This document shows positions 53,537-61,659 of a DNA stretch of 64,000 nucleotides, in pieces; position 1 is the stretch's first letter; the number at the start of each line of letters is the position of its first letter. The notes beneath the pieces are model-generated. The model had not been told where the DNA came from, did not search any database, and was given only the letters and a program-made list of their open reading frames with translations. Position numbers and translations under genes: made by a program. This stretch comes from Microvirga terricola (GTDB lineage: Bacteria > Pseudomonadota > Alphaproteobacteria > Rhizobiales > Beijerinckiaceae), in assembly GCF_011777495.1 (NCBI RefSeq), contig NZ_JAATJS010000001.1:310001-374000 (forward strand), written 5' to 3'.

Positions 53537-54344
53537 TGTTCTTCTTCTCCATGATTGCCTTCATGATTGTCATGATCTGAGGCTTTTGGGGGTTATCTTG
53601 ATTATTTAACTGGGTCTCATCGGCATCTTCATCGAACCCAGACGCTACAAGGCTTTCCTCATCATCACGTGGACACCAGAGAGCCCGCGATGAGACCGAC
53701 GCGACGATCATGTTGGATAGCCCTACATTGTCGATCAAGCGGTCCATCCACGCGTCCCACTCAGGCTCACGGTCCATCAAGCGACGGGTTGGCCGCCCCT
53801 CCCACGCTTCGCTGTAGTAGCTCCACAACTTCGTGCTATAGCTCGCCAGCCGGGTGAGATTTTCCGCGACTGTTCCGTCCTCCCAAATCGAGGCCGAATG
53901 CACCCGGCGCGGTCCTGGCCAGCACTTACGCATATCGCGAACGAGGAGGTCAGGTTTTGCGTGGCCCTTGCAGTCCACAACAGCGTGCAAGTGAACGACG
54001 ATAAGTCGCTGATCGGGTGCCAGTGAGTTGGGATCGACCCCGGCGAGAGTGCCAATCAGATCGCGTTTGGTCTCGCTCCCCAAGAGTTTCGGATGCACGA
54101 GGTCGATCTCGACCACGCCAGCCCATCGGGTGCCGCGCTTGAGGTATCCCGACATCATTGCACAAGCCCGCAACTCGTCGGTCAACTGCTCGATGATCTT
54201 GATGACCTCATCGGAGAGATCGTCGCCAAGCCTGACCACCCGAACGGCCATGATCAATGTGATCCAGCGCAGCCGCTCGCGTTGCGTTCGTGCCATGGTC
54301 AGGTAAGCAGCGTCGACGGTCGTCCGCCATGTTTCGATGTCCAT
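53355..54344 (-). CDS. Putative HUH-endonuclease-like replication/relaxase protein
   Basis: A 329-residue protein read from ATG 54344; GTG 54383 would add 13 residues. Three blocks fit an HUH-type nuclease: TRWAGVVEIDLVH near 72, the His-hydrophobic-His pair HLH at 118-120 in LIVVHLHAVVDCKGH, and SYSTKLWSYY near 168, which could carry the catalytic Tyr with a nearby Lys. PGPRRVHSASIWEDG near 143 lies between. HUH proteins nick and join DNA at origins of rolling-circle replication or transfer. The order and spacing are right, but I have no search to confirm. The C-terminal 60 codons overlap a second frame; a frameshift may have changed the end. Confidence 0.5.
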   Translation of the reverse strand: MDIETWRTTVDAAYLTMARTQRERLRWITLIMAVRVVRLGDDLSDEVIKIIEQLTDELRACAMMSGYLKRGTRWAGVVEIDLVHPKLLGSETKRDLIGTLAGVDPNSLAPDQRLIVVHLHAVVDCKGHAKPDLLVRDMRKCWPGPRRVHSASIWEDGTVAENLTRLASYSTKLWSYYSEAWEGRPTRRLMDREPEWDAWMDRLIDNVGLSNMIVASVSSRALWCPRDDEESLVASGFDEDADETQLNNQDNPQKPQIMTIMKAIMEKKNNAALPSNELSRRSTPTIGQPSRNHQAAGSGRYPEIEAGHCLVIPVASADEARPTDRDEAG

Positions 54345-54358
54345 TGCGCTGCCCTGAG

Positions 54359-54697
54359 TTACAGAGGCAGAGATCGCAGCCACTCATTCGCCTTTGAGCA
54401 TGAGGCTTTAAGATCGTCGTCATCCGCGTAATATCGCTCGATTGCAGTGTGAACTGCCGCTGGCTGCATAAGCCTGCCGGACCGCCACACGGCGCGCACT
54501 GACAGCGCCCAACCCTGATCCGCGTGCTCGATCAAATAGCGTTTGGTCTGCGCGTCGGGCGGAACCCCGCACCGGTTTCCTATAGTCCGAGCCGAGATGT
54601 ACGCGCCCTCGATGGCCCAGACGCTCTCCATCTCATCCAATAAATAATTACTAATAAAACGCTGGATAATTAATTGATTATCAAAATTGTAGTCCAA
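54359..54697 (-). CDS. Small island protein of unknown function
   Basis: A 112-residue protein read from TTG 54697, which has AAAGG seven bases upstream. It is mixed in character, with IEGAYISARTIGNRCGVPPD near 29 and HADQGWALSVRAVWRSGRLM near 57; no domain is recognised. Its stop at 54359 is 15 bases upstream of the HUH-like gene's ATG, so the two and the coiled-coil gene are probably one transcript. It could be a small DNA-binding or accessory replication protein. Confidence 0.55.
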   Translation of the reverse strand: MDYNFDNQLIIQRFISNYLLDEMESVWAIEGAYISARTIGNRCGVPPDAQTKRYLIEHADQGWALSVRAVWRSGRLMQPAAVHTAIERYYADDDDLKASCSKANEWLRSLPL

Positions 54698-54788
54698 ACT
54701 TACCTTTCAAAACAATTACAAAGCAATGTCGTAATTATTTCACAAATACTTTTATCCTACAATATTTAACATAATTGAATTGAAGAGC
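54645..54788. other. AT-rich divergent control region of the island
   Basis: About 140 bases of very A+T-rich DNA with several TAATTA/AATTAAT and ATTACAA/TTGTAATT-like patches, unlike the G+C-rich flanks. It holds the start of the 112-residue protein and the upstream part of a plus-strand gene, so it must contain divergent promoters and could hold an origin if the HUH-like protein initiates replication. Confidence 0.4.
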
Positions 54789-55109
54789 ATGTTTGGCAGT
54801 ACACTCATAAAAATCTATGGAGAAATGCTCGCATTGGGCCTTACGAGGTCAAAACGCGAATTCGCCCGAAGATGGCTGGGGCGCGGCAAGACCTACCTGC
54901 GAGACTTCGAATTTCGTGAAGGAAGGAGCCGAGAACGAGTGTCGCTGGACACAGTTTCTACGTTACGGACGCGGCTCTGCGCGATATCTGCCCGTATGCC
55001 AGACGGCATTTGCGCGGAAATTGCGGGCATCGTTCACGACATTGATTGTTCTGTCGCGGTTGCCAATTTACTGATGCGAGCGCCCCAAACGTCCAGGGGC
55101 GAGACATGA
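54789..55109 (+). CDS. Small island protein, possibly DNA-binding (DUF6626-like)
   Basis: A 106-residue protein from ATG 54789, divergent from the 112-residue gene. The segment EMLALGLTRSKREFARRWLG followed by GKTYLRDFEF resembles a short HTH-like module of the DUF6626 kind; basic residues cluster in the middle. The rest is helical. A weak GAAGAG precedes the start. I regard the family link as tentative. It may regulate the element's genes. Confidence 0.45.
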   Translation: MFGSTLIKIYGEMLALGLTRSKREFARRWLGRGKTYLRDFEFREGRSRERVSLDTVSTLRTRLCAISARMPDGICAEIAGIVHDIDCSVAVANLLMRAPQTSRGET

Positions 55110-55158
55110 AAATTGATTTTCTGAAAACCGCCCGTGCGATGCCTCGCCCGGCGAAAAA

Positions 55159-55392
55159 TTAGTTTTCCGTCTCGACCAGTTGCGCGACCGTGACGCCGAG
55201 GGCACGGGAGATGTGCCAGAGGGTCTTAATGGTTACGTTCCACTGACCGTTTTCCAAGCGGCTTATGTAGGCCTGATCGAACCAGTCTTCAGGCGCGCCG
55301 CCCTTAAGACGTTTTACCAATTCATCTTGTGAAAGGTTCGCGGCGAGGCGGTATTTCCTCACGTTGCGACCCACTGCCGTTTGAATGTCCAT
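55159..55392 (-). CDS. XRE-family small helix-turn-helix protein
   Basis: A 77-residue HTH_3/XRE protein: VGRNVRKYRLAANLSQDELV, then DWFDQAYISRLENGQWNVTI and LWHISRALGVTVAQLVE. The whole protein is essentially the DNA-binding domain. It lies between two plus-strand genes and faces the RTX gene start, so it could repress the cargo gene or the element's own genes. ATG 55392 has no strong Shine-Dalgarno that I can see. Confidence 0.8.
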   Translation of the reverse strand: MDIQTAVGRNVRKYRLAANLSQDELVKRLKGGAPEDWFDQAYISRLENGQWNVTIKTLWHISRALGVTVAQLVETEN

Positions 55393-55538
55393 GGCCGAGA
55401 CGGAGCCAAGGACAGGCAGTTGACGCTATGTCGCATACTACATATGAAATGATGCTACATTCTATATGGAAATGTTCCTAATCATGCGGTTCAATAGGCA
55501 ATTGAACCGGTAAAATCTAATAGCGACAGAGGCGAGCG

Positions 55539-57581
55539 GTGACCGTTTTAGCAGTTACATCATCTGACAATTATGGCGCGCCTCTGCCTTACGAGGTCTA
55601 CCGCGTACAAATGCTTTTTCAGAGCGTGACGTCTGCCTCCGTCCGGTTCAGTTCGCCGACGACGCTCGTGCTGGGCACCGCCTCCGGGGATCGGCTCGTT
55701 CTGGCCGGTTCGGATTTTGTTTTCGATCCTATGCAGGCAAATCCATGGCTTGGTGGCACTATTAGTTCCATCCAACTCTGGTCCAGAGCATACGATCACA
55801 AGATCGTAGAAATCAGCGATTTTAACATCGCATTGGCCGATTTTGGACCAGCCCTGGACTCGCCAGCCGGTCCGGCAGGTCTCCTGTTCGGGGGAGATGA
55901 CAGCGTTGTCGGAGGCACGGGGCAAGACGCGCTCTTTGGCGGCGGAGGCGATGACACCATTCGCGGTGGCGCAGGAGACGATGATATCAGCCCCGGCTGG
56001 GGGTCGGACATCGTCGATGGCGGTGACGGTTTCGACTACGTCGGTTACGGGGAATCCGACAAAGGCGTGAACGTCGATCTCGGCCTTGGGACGGTGTTCG
56101 ATCCATGGGGAAGCATCGACCGGCTTATTTCCATAGAAGGTGTCTCGGGGACCGCGTACAATGACACACTGACCGGCAACAATGGAAACAATGGGTTCTA
56201 CGGAGAAGCCGGAAACGACAGCCTGAGCGGCCTAGACGGCGACGACCTCTTTTCACCCGGTCGCGGGGCTGACACTATCCTTGGCGGCTCCGGCTTCGAT
56301 ACAATCATGTACTCGGACTATGCGGGAACCGGGAAGCTGAATGCAAATCTTTCGACCGGCATTGTGATCGACCCCTGGGGCGACACCGACCATGTGTCCG
56401 GTATCGAGCGCGTCCGTGGAACCGGGAACGATGATACTGTTATCGGCTCCAATGCGGACGAGACTTTCGAGGGATTAGGCGGCGCGGATAGCTTCGACGG
56501 CGGTGGTGGAAATGACACTGTTAGCTATGCCCGCGACAAGAGCCGGGGCGGCATGCACGGTGTTACCGTCGATCTTGCGCTCGGTACGGCCAAAGACGGC
56601 TTTGGAACGACAGACACCTTCGTCCGCGTCGAGAATGCGACCGGAACGGACTTCAACGATGTTCTTCATGGCAACGCACTTGCCAACGTTCTCACTGGCA
56701 ATGCTGGCAACGACTTCCTGGATGGCCGCGATGGGGCCGATACGCTCAAGGGCGGTCTCGGTGATGATACCTTCTACGTGGACCGCGCCTTAGATGTCGT
56801 TGTGGAGTTTGCGGGCGAAGGAACGGACACCGTTTATGCGAGCGCCAGCTATACCCTTAGCCTTGAGGCAGAGGTCGAGGTTCTGCGGACAATCGATCAA
56901 AATTCGTCTCAGGCCATCAACCTGACAGGTAGCTCCTTCGCCAACAAAATTCTCGGAAATACTGGGAACAACGTGCTCAACGGCATGGGCGGTGCGGATA
57001 CCATGGCCGCGTTTGCCGGCAACGACACGTACTACGTTGACGACGCAAACGATCAGGTGATCGAAAGCGCGAGCGGCGGTCATGACATCATCTATGCGAG
57101 CGCGAGTTTCACCCTCGGCGCGTCTGTGGAAGTGGAATATCTCGAAGCCATAGGAAGCGGAAGGATCAGCCTCACGGGCAACGCTTTGGCGAATACTCTC
57201 GTCGGGAACGCTGGGTCTAACCGGCTTTCGGGCGGCGGAGGCCGCGATATTCTGACCGGCGGTGCGGGCAAGGACACCTTTGTCTTCGACGTGAAACTCT
57301 CGAAGGCGAACCTTGTTCAAATCACCGACTTCAACGTCAAGGACGATACGATCCAGTTGGCGAAAACAATTTTCTCGAAGATCGCAAAGAAGGGGACGCT
57401 CGCGAGCGGTGCATTTTGGATCGGATCAAAGGCTCATGAGGCTGATGATCGAATTATCTACAACAAGAAGACAGGCGCGCTTTTGTACGATGCCGATGGG
57501 TCGGGAAAAGGTGCGGCAATTCAAATCGCCACAATCTCAAAGGGCTTGGGCCTGACCCATAAAGACTTCTTCGTCATCTGA
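55539..57581 (+). CDS. Large RTX calcium-binding protein (island cargo)
   Basis: A 680-residue protein read from GTG 55539. After about 110 residues without repeats come many GGxGxDxxx nonapeptides in several blocks (GGTGQDALFGGGGDDTIRGG near 123, LTGNAGNDFLDGRDGADTLK near 385, SGGGGRDILTGGAGKDTFVF near 565). The end, IIYNKKTGALLYDADGSGKG and DFFVI, resembles that of the chromosomal RTX protein at 45066 and should be the type I secretion signal. No toxin or enzyme domain is recognised, so it may be an adhesin, S-layer-like or biofilm protein. No type I exporter is encoded on the island; export would need a host system. Confidence 0.88.
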   Translation: MTVLAVTSSDNYGAPLPYEVYRVQMLFQSVTSASVRFSSPTTLVLGTASGDRLVLAGSDFVFDPMQANPWLGGTISSIQLWSRAYDHKIVEISDFNIALADFGPALDSPAGPAGLLFGGDDSVVGGTGQDALFGGGGDDTIRGGAGDDDISPGWGSDIVDGGDGFDYVGYGESDKGVNVDLGLGTVFDPWGSIDRLISIEGVSGTAYNDTLTGNNGNNGFYGEAGNDSLSGLDGDDLFSPGRGADTILGGSGFDTIMYSDYAGTGKLNANLSTGIVIDPWGDTDHVSGIERVRGTGNDDTVIGSNADETFEGLGGADSFDGGGGNDTVSYARDKSRGGMHGVTVDLALGTAKDGFGTTDTFVRVENATGTDFNDVLHGNALANVLTGNAGNDFLDGRDGADTLKGGLGDDTFYVDRALDVVVEFAGEGTDTVYASASYTLSLEAEVEVLRTIDQNSSQAINLTGSSFANKILGNTGNNVLNGMGGADTMAAFAGNDTYYVDDANDQVIESASGGHDIIYASASFTLGASVEVEYLEAIGSGRISLTGNALANTLVGNAGSNRLSGGGGRDILTGGAGKDTFVFDVKLSKANLVQITDFNVKDDTIQLAKTIFSKIAKKGTLASGAFWIGSKAHEADDRIIYNKKTGALLYDADGSGKGAAIQIATISKGLGLTHKDFFVI

Positions 57582-57692
57582 CGGAGTTGGAGCGAGAGAT
57601 TTGGCCGCACCTGAACCGGGGGCGATTCGTCAGAAAATTGTTTTTCCTGATCGCCCCCGCTCAAGATCGGCTTTCACGCGGCGCGAGAGTTT

Positions 57693-57702
57693 GTATCTAA
57701 AA
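57693..57702. repeat. GTATCTAAAA, arm-type repeat copy near attR
   Basis: Matches nine of ten bases of GTATCTAAAC at 50444. It lies 49 bases inside the right attachment repeat, as the left copy lies 66 bases inside the left repeat. Confidence 0.4.
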
Positions 57703-57751
57703 GCTGTAGCTATTGCAGCTAAATGCGCCGCTAAGTCATTGAAAAACAATG

Positions 57752-57770
57752 ATGGTGCCGCAAGAGGGAT
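57752..57770. other. attR: 19-bp repeat at the tRNA-Thr 3' end
   Basis: The right copy of ATGGTGCCGCAAGAGGGAT overlaps the encoded CCA and acceptor/T-arm of tRNA-Thr. Identical to attL with different flanks, as expected for recombination at this site. Confidence 0.85.
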
Positions 57771-57828
57771 TCGAACCCCCGACCCCCTCATTACGAATGA
57801 GGTGCTCTACCAGCTGAGCTATTGCGGC
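57753..57828 (-). tRNA. tRNA-Thr (anticodon CGU)
   Basis: The 76-base minus-strand sequence folds into a full cloverleaf: acceptor GCCGCAA/TTGCGGC, D arm GCTC/GAGC, anticodon arm CCTCA-TTCGTAA-TGAGG with anticodon CGU, T arm GGGGG-TTCGAAT-CCCTC, and an encoded CCA. It reads ACG codons. Its 3' end is the integration site of the 7.4-kb island. Confidence 0.97.
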
Positions 57829-57916
57829 GTCGCGATCATGCGATCTGGAGAGGGCGACCTCATAACCTCAAGCCCGGCGCTTGGCAAGGGATGCCAGACG
57901 CGGGTGTGTGCCCTTT

Positions 57917-58007
57917 GGAGCATTTTCCGGCAAAGTGGACACCGGTTCGGCGAAGAAAATGCGGCAAGAACAAAAAGATAGAGCATCCGATCTGATCCTA
58001 TCAGATC
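57917..58007. repeat. Intergenic mosaic palindromic repeat, copy 1
   Basis: Begins GGAGCATTTTCCGGCAAAGT and continues GGACACCGG with a later AGAGCATCC block and a perfect hairpin GATCTGAT-CCT-ATCAGATC (57989-58007). The AGTGGACxCC core and AGAGCAT ends are shared with the second copy at 62641. It lies downstream of hemY and could also act in transcription end. Such elements are frequent in Hyphomicrobiales genomes. Confidence 0.55.
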
Positions 58008-58017
58008 AGAAAGTACT

Positions 58018-59568
58018 TTAGCGAAAAAGCCCCTTGCGCGCCGGGGGTGCCTCCTCTGGGGCGGGGACATCCGGCGGGGTCGCGGGAAAGACGACAGGCT
58101 CAGGAGTAGCTGGGACAGGCGGCGCCGTCTTCTCTCTGACGGGCGGCTCGACAGCTTTGGCCACAGGCGGGGCCACCTCTTCTCTAGCCGCCGGGGGCGG
58201 TGCAACCGGAGCGGGGGGCAGAGCTTTCGGTTCCTCGTCAGGATCGGCGGTCACCTCGTCGCTCATCATCAGTTCGGGCGCGATGAGCACCTCCGGCGGG
58301 GCTTCCCAGACGAAAGCATCGAGACGACCGGTGACGGGAGAGATCGGAGCCCAGTGCTCCGACACGACGCCATCGGCGATCCAGGCCGGATCGCGCGGCG
58401 CGCGCGTGGCGCGGGCGAGCCATTCGCGGCCCTTACCCGTCGCGCCATGCTCGGCCTGCTCCAGATCGGACATCAGCAGGCAGACCCGCATGGTCGGGCG
58501 GTCGGCGATGAGAGGGTCGAGGGCGGCGCGGGCGCGGCCAAACTCGCGCGCTTCGAGCGCGGCGCGGGCGACCGCGAGGCGGCCTTCCGCCGCGCCGTTC
58601 GAGAGCCTGAGCAGAGTGTCGGCGCGCTTCAACCGGTCGAGGGCCGAATCGCCAGGACGGAGATTGAGATAGACATCCGCGAGATCCGGATGCGGCTCAT
58701 TGCGCCAGGCGGTTTCCACCACCTTGGCGGAGCGGCGCAGCTCGCCCTTGTGGGACAGGAGACGGCCGGCCAGCGCGGCAGCCGGAACGAGGGTTGGCGC
58801 CAGTTTGACCGCTTCCTGCGCGCTGTAGAGCGCGCCCTCGGGATCGTGCTCGACCCGGTCGAGTGCGTCGGCGGTCAGGAGCACCGCGCGATGCCGCTTC
58901 GCGGTCGCCTTGTCGACGAGCCCCAGCGAAGCGCGGCGTTCGATAGCTTCCAGCGCCCCGCGCCAATCGCGGTCGGCGCAGCGGGCTTCGAGTACCGCAT
59001 CGCTCGCCCAGGAGGCGGCAGGTGCGAGGCGGATCGCCTCGGCGGCGTATTCGCGAGCGGAGGCAGCATCGCCGCGGCGGCGGGCCTCAACGAACAGGCC
59101 GCGTAAGCCCAGCACCCGCGTCTCGTCCTTGTCGATCATCTGGGTGAAGGCGGCCTCCGCGCCTGCCCGATTGCCGGAAACCTGCGCCGCCTGCGCCTTC
59201 AAAAGCAGCGCCAGCGGCTCCTGGCCGAGCAGGCGCTCCGCCTCGCCCGCAAAGCGGCGGGCGGCAACGGGATCGCCCGCGCCGACAGCAACCATGCCGC
59301 GCGACACGGCCTGATAGCCCCGCGCCCGGCGGCGCGCCCGTGAGGCGAAGGTCAGGCGGGAGGGGAGTCCGATGACGGCGGTGATCACCGACCAGAGCAG
59401 GGTCAGGAGGAGAGCGACGCCGATCAACGCGACTGCCGCCACCGCGACCGAGGTCTGAATCTCATACCCGCCGAAGGTGACGAGCACCGTGCCGGGCCGG
59501 TCGGCGAGCCAGACCGCACTGAGGGCGGCGACGCAAAGAAGACCGATGAAGAGGAGAGCACGCCACAT
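58018..59568 (-). CDS. hemY: HemY-domain TPR membrane protein
   Basis: A 516-residue inner-membrane protein with two N-terminal helices (MWRALLFIGLLCVAALSAVW and the VAVAAVALIGVALLLTLLWS segment), the HemY N-terminal domain and TPR-like helical repeats (to about 410), and a Pro-rich, disordered C-terminus. This proteobacterial HemY differs from the oxidase HemY of Bacillus; its role in heme synthesis is unclear. It follows the mitofilin-like gene by 15 bases on the same strand, in the conserved hemC-hemD-mitofilin-hemY order. Confidence 0.88.
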   Translation of the reverse strand: MWRALLFIGLLCVAALSAVWLADRPGTVLVTFGGYEIQTSVAVAAVALIGVALLLTLLWSVITAVIGLPSRLTFASRARRRARGYQAVSRGMVAVGAGDPVAARRFAGEAERLLGQEPLALLLKAQAAQVSGNRAGAEAAFTQMIDKDETRVLGLRGLFVEARRRGDAASAREYAAEAIRLAPAASWASDAVLEARCADRDWRGALEAIERRASLGLVDKATAKRHRAVLLTADALDRVEHDPEGALYSAQEAVKLAPTLVPAAALAGRLLSHKGELRRSAKVVETAWRNEPHPDLADVYLNLRPGDSALDRLKRADTLLRLSNGAAEGRLAVARAALEAREFGRARAALDPLIADRPTMRVCLLMSDLEQAEHGATGKGREWLARATRAPRDPAWIADGVVSEHWAPISPVTGRLDAFVWEAPPEVLIAPELMMSDEVTADPDEEPKALPPAPVAPPPAAREEVAPPVAKAVEPPVREKTAPPVPATPEPVVFPATPPDVPAPEEAPPARKGLFR

Positions 59569-59583
59569 GACCGGCTTTTCCTT

Positions 59584-60846
59584 TTATTGCGTCGAACGGT
59601 TGAGGGCGGTCAGCGCCTCTTCGGAGATCGCGCGGGAGGCCTGCTGCGCTCCCGCAAGAGCCGCAGCCCGCTGCCCCCAATCCTCGGAGGCCTTCTGCGC
59701 CGGCTCGGGCAGAGAGGCCCAGGCTGCCGCCGCCCCGCCCATGTCGCCCCAGGCGAGAGCCTGGCGGATGCGGGCGAGAATGGCCGGAGTGCCCACCTCG
59801 CCCGGTTCGGTCACGGGCCGAACCGTCACGACCTTGTCGATCATGCGCCAAAGCCGATCGGACCACGTACTGGAGGCCGCGCGCTCTTCCCGCAGGATCT
59901 GCGCTTCCAGAGGCTCGAAGCTCTGGAGCATGGCGGAGGCGGTCGGCGCACCCTTCGCAGCGAAGGGCTCCAGGGCTTTCAGCTTCTCCGGGTCGGACCC
60001 GGTCTTTTTCAAGCCTTCCAGAAGATCGGAAAAGGGCATGCCGCTGCGAAGCGCATCGCCCAGGCGCTCGGCGAGCACAAGGCGGATGCCGGCCTGGCCC
60101 GCCGATTCGACGTTTCTGCTGTTCTCGGCGATCTTTTGGGCGAGAGCGGCGACACGCTGATCCTGCTCGGCCGTGCGGCGCGTGAGGGTTTGAACGGCGT
60201 TGCTCACGTCGGCGGTGCTTTGCCCCTCGGTACGGGATTGATCCTCGAGCGCGGACAAACGCTTCGTCAGATCCAGCACCGCCACGTCGTTTTGCGGAGC
60301 GGGTGCCACGGCGAGGGGGCGCTTTATGGCTTCCTCAGCGCGCGTCGACGCCCTTTCTGCCGTGGCCTGCGCGCCCTGCAGACGCTGGTCGAACACGGTT
60401 CGGGCTGTCTCCAGCGCTTTGACGCGCCCATCGAGGGTCTGCAGGGTGCCCGGCTGGCTCAAGGCCGCGATCTTCTGCTCCAGCTGGGCGATCCGTGAAT
60501 CCTCCGCCCCGCGCCAGGCCTCGAAGCCATAGACGAGCCCCGCACCGACAAGGCCGCCGATCAGCCCGGCCCCGATCAAGGCCGCTGTCTGATGGCGATG
60601 GATCGGCGGGGACGCAGGCGGCGGCAGAGCCGCCCCTCCGATGGAATCGGTGCCCGCCCCTGAATCGAACGTCTCTTCCGGCTGCGCCAACGTCTCCTCG
60701 GACATCCGCTCCGCCTCAGCGGCAGTCCTCTCGCCGCTCCGCGCCCCGTTATCGATGACGGTCGCCCTCAGGTCGATAGTCGCCGGTTCCCGCGTCGTCT
60801 TTTTGCGGGTGGAGTTCGGGGCATTGGGATCGGATGAATCGGTCAC
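59584..60846 (-). CDS. Mitofilin-like (Mic60/COG4223) membrane protein
   Basis: A 420-residue protein with a disordered N-terminal 90 residues, one membrane helix (HRHQTAALIGAGLIGGLVGA region), a long coiled-coil (residues 130-240) and a C-terminal mitofilin-signature-like helical domain. Alphaproteobacterial Mic60 bends inner membranes at contact sites or intracytoplasmic membranes; it lies between hemD and hemY in this order. Sits downstream of hemD by about 100 bases. Confidence 0.82.
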   Translation of the reverse strand: MTDSSDPNAPNSTRKKTTREPATIDLRATVIDNGARSGERTAAEAERMSEETLAQPEETFDSGAGTDSIGGAALPPPASPPIHRHQTAALIGAGLIGGLVGAGLVYGFEAWRGAEDSRIAQLEQKIAALSQPGTLQTLDGRVKALETARTVFDQRLQGAQATAERASTRAEEAIKRPLAVAPAPQNDVAVLDLTKRLSALEDQSRTEGQSTADVSNAVQTLTRRTAEQDQRVAALAQKIAENSRNVESAGQAGIRLVLAERLGDALRSGMPFSDLLEGLKKTGSDPEKLKALEPFAAKGAPTASAMLQSFEPLEAQILREERAASSTWSDRLWRMIDKVVTVRPVTEPGEVGTPAILARIRQALAWGDMGGAAAAWASLPEPAQKASEDWGQRAAALAGAQQASRAISEEALTALNRSTQ

Positions 60847-60948
60847 GGGTCCCTCTTGGCGGTCGCTCTGCGGTCTCGATGGGGCAAGCTTAGGCGCTGC
60901 CTTTGGTTCCCTCCTAAGAGCAGATGGTAAAGGAACCGGTCACAACCG

Positions 60949-61659
60949 TCACGGCAGGCGCTCCAGCAGCGCCAGAATCGAGTCTTCATCCGGCTGGGAC
61001 GCGGACATCGTCTCGATTCCGAGCGCCTCGAACGGGGCCGCCACATCCGCCGACAGACAGAGCTGTGGGACGGATTTTAGGGCGGCAAGCAGCCCCGCCT
61101 CCTGCGTCAGCCGCAGAACGATGTCGGCACTGCGGCGGGAATAGTGGAGCGCGGCATCGATCTGGCCAGCGGAAAGCGCCTCCCGGGCGGAGGGTGGCAA
61201 GGCCTCGACGGCTTGCGCCTCGTAGGCCCGCCAATGCGCCACCGAAAAGCCGGCAGCGCGCAACGAGGTGGCTGGCTCGGCCTTATGATGCCGCGCCGTC
61301 ACATGCAGCAGTTTCAAACCGGGGCTCAACGCATGACGGATGAGCGCAGAAAGCGATATCGCATCCCCATCCGCCACGAGGACGGAGGAGAACCCGGCGT
61401 CATGCACGGCAGAGGCCGTATGCGGCCCCACCGCGAAAACCGGAATCCGTTTGTCCTCCACCGTCTTCAAGGCTTCGAGCGCGTGGGCGCTGGTGACGAT
61501 CAGCGCGTCCCAAGATTCTTGCGGCATCTCGTGTGGCATCGGCTCGCCGGTCGGCACGATGCGTGTCACGGGCGCGATGAGCGCCTCGGCTCCAAGCGCC
61601 GCGAGGCGCTGGGCGGTGCGTTCGGCATCCTCCGGCGAGCGGGTGACGAGAATGCGCAT
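60949..61659 (-). CDS. hemD: Uroporphyrinogen-III synthase
   Basis: A 236-residue HemD-family enzyme that cyclises hydroxymethylbilane to uroporphyrinogen III. Sequence conservation is weak in this family; supporting segments are MRILVTRSPEDAERTAQRLA at the start and SAHALEALKTVEDKRIPVFA, and the context after hemC. Its ATG overlaps the end of hemC by one base, which implies coupled translation. Length is normal. Confidence 0.9.
   Translation of the reverse strand: MRILVTRSPEDAERTAQRLAALGAEALIAPVTRIVPTGEPMPHEMPQESWDALIVTSAHALEALKTVEDKRIPVFAVGPHTASAVHDAGFSSVLVADGDAISLSALIRHALSPGLKLLHVTARHHKAEPATSLRAAGFSVAHWRAYEAQAVEALPPSAREALSAGQIDAALHYSRRSADIVLRLTQEAGLLAALKSVPQLCLSADVAAPFEALGIETMSASQPDEDSILALLERLP

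Larger units (their letters stand above)
50359..57770. mobile_element. 7.4-kb integrative element in tRNA-Thr(CGU)
   Basis: The element is bounded by identical 19-base repeats ATGGTGCCGCAAGAGGGAT (50359-50377 and 57752-57770). The right copy is the 3' end of tRNA-Thr, so the tRNA stays intact. Contents in order: tyrosine integrase, serine recombinase, an unassigned short region, a coiled-coil small protein, an HUH-like candidate, two small genes, an XRE regulator and a large RTX cargo gene. No capsid, portal or terminase genes are seen, so it is a compact integrative element or satellite, not a complete phage. Boundaries follow the repeat, not an experiment. Confidence 0.8.
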
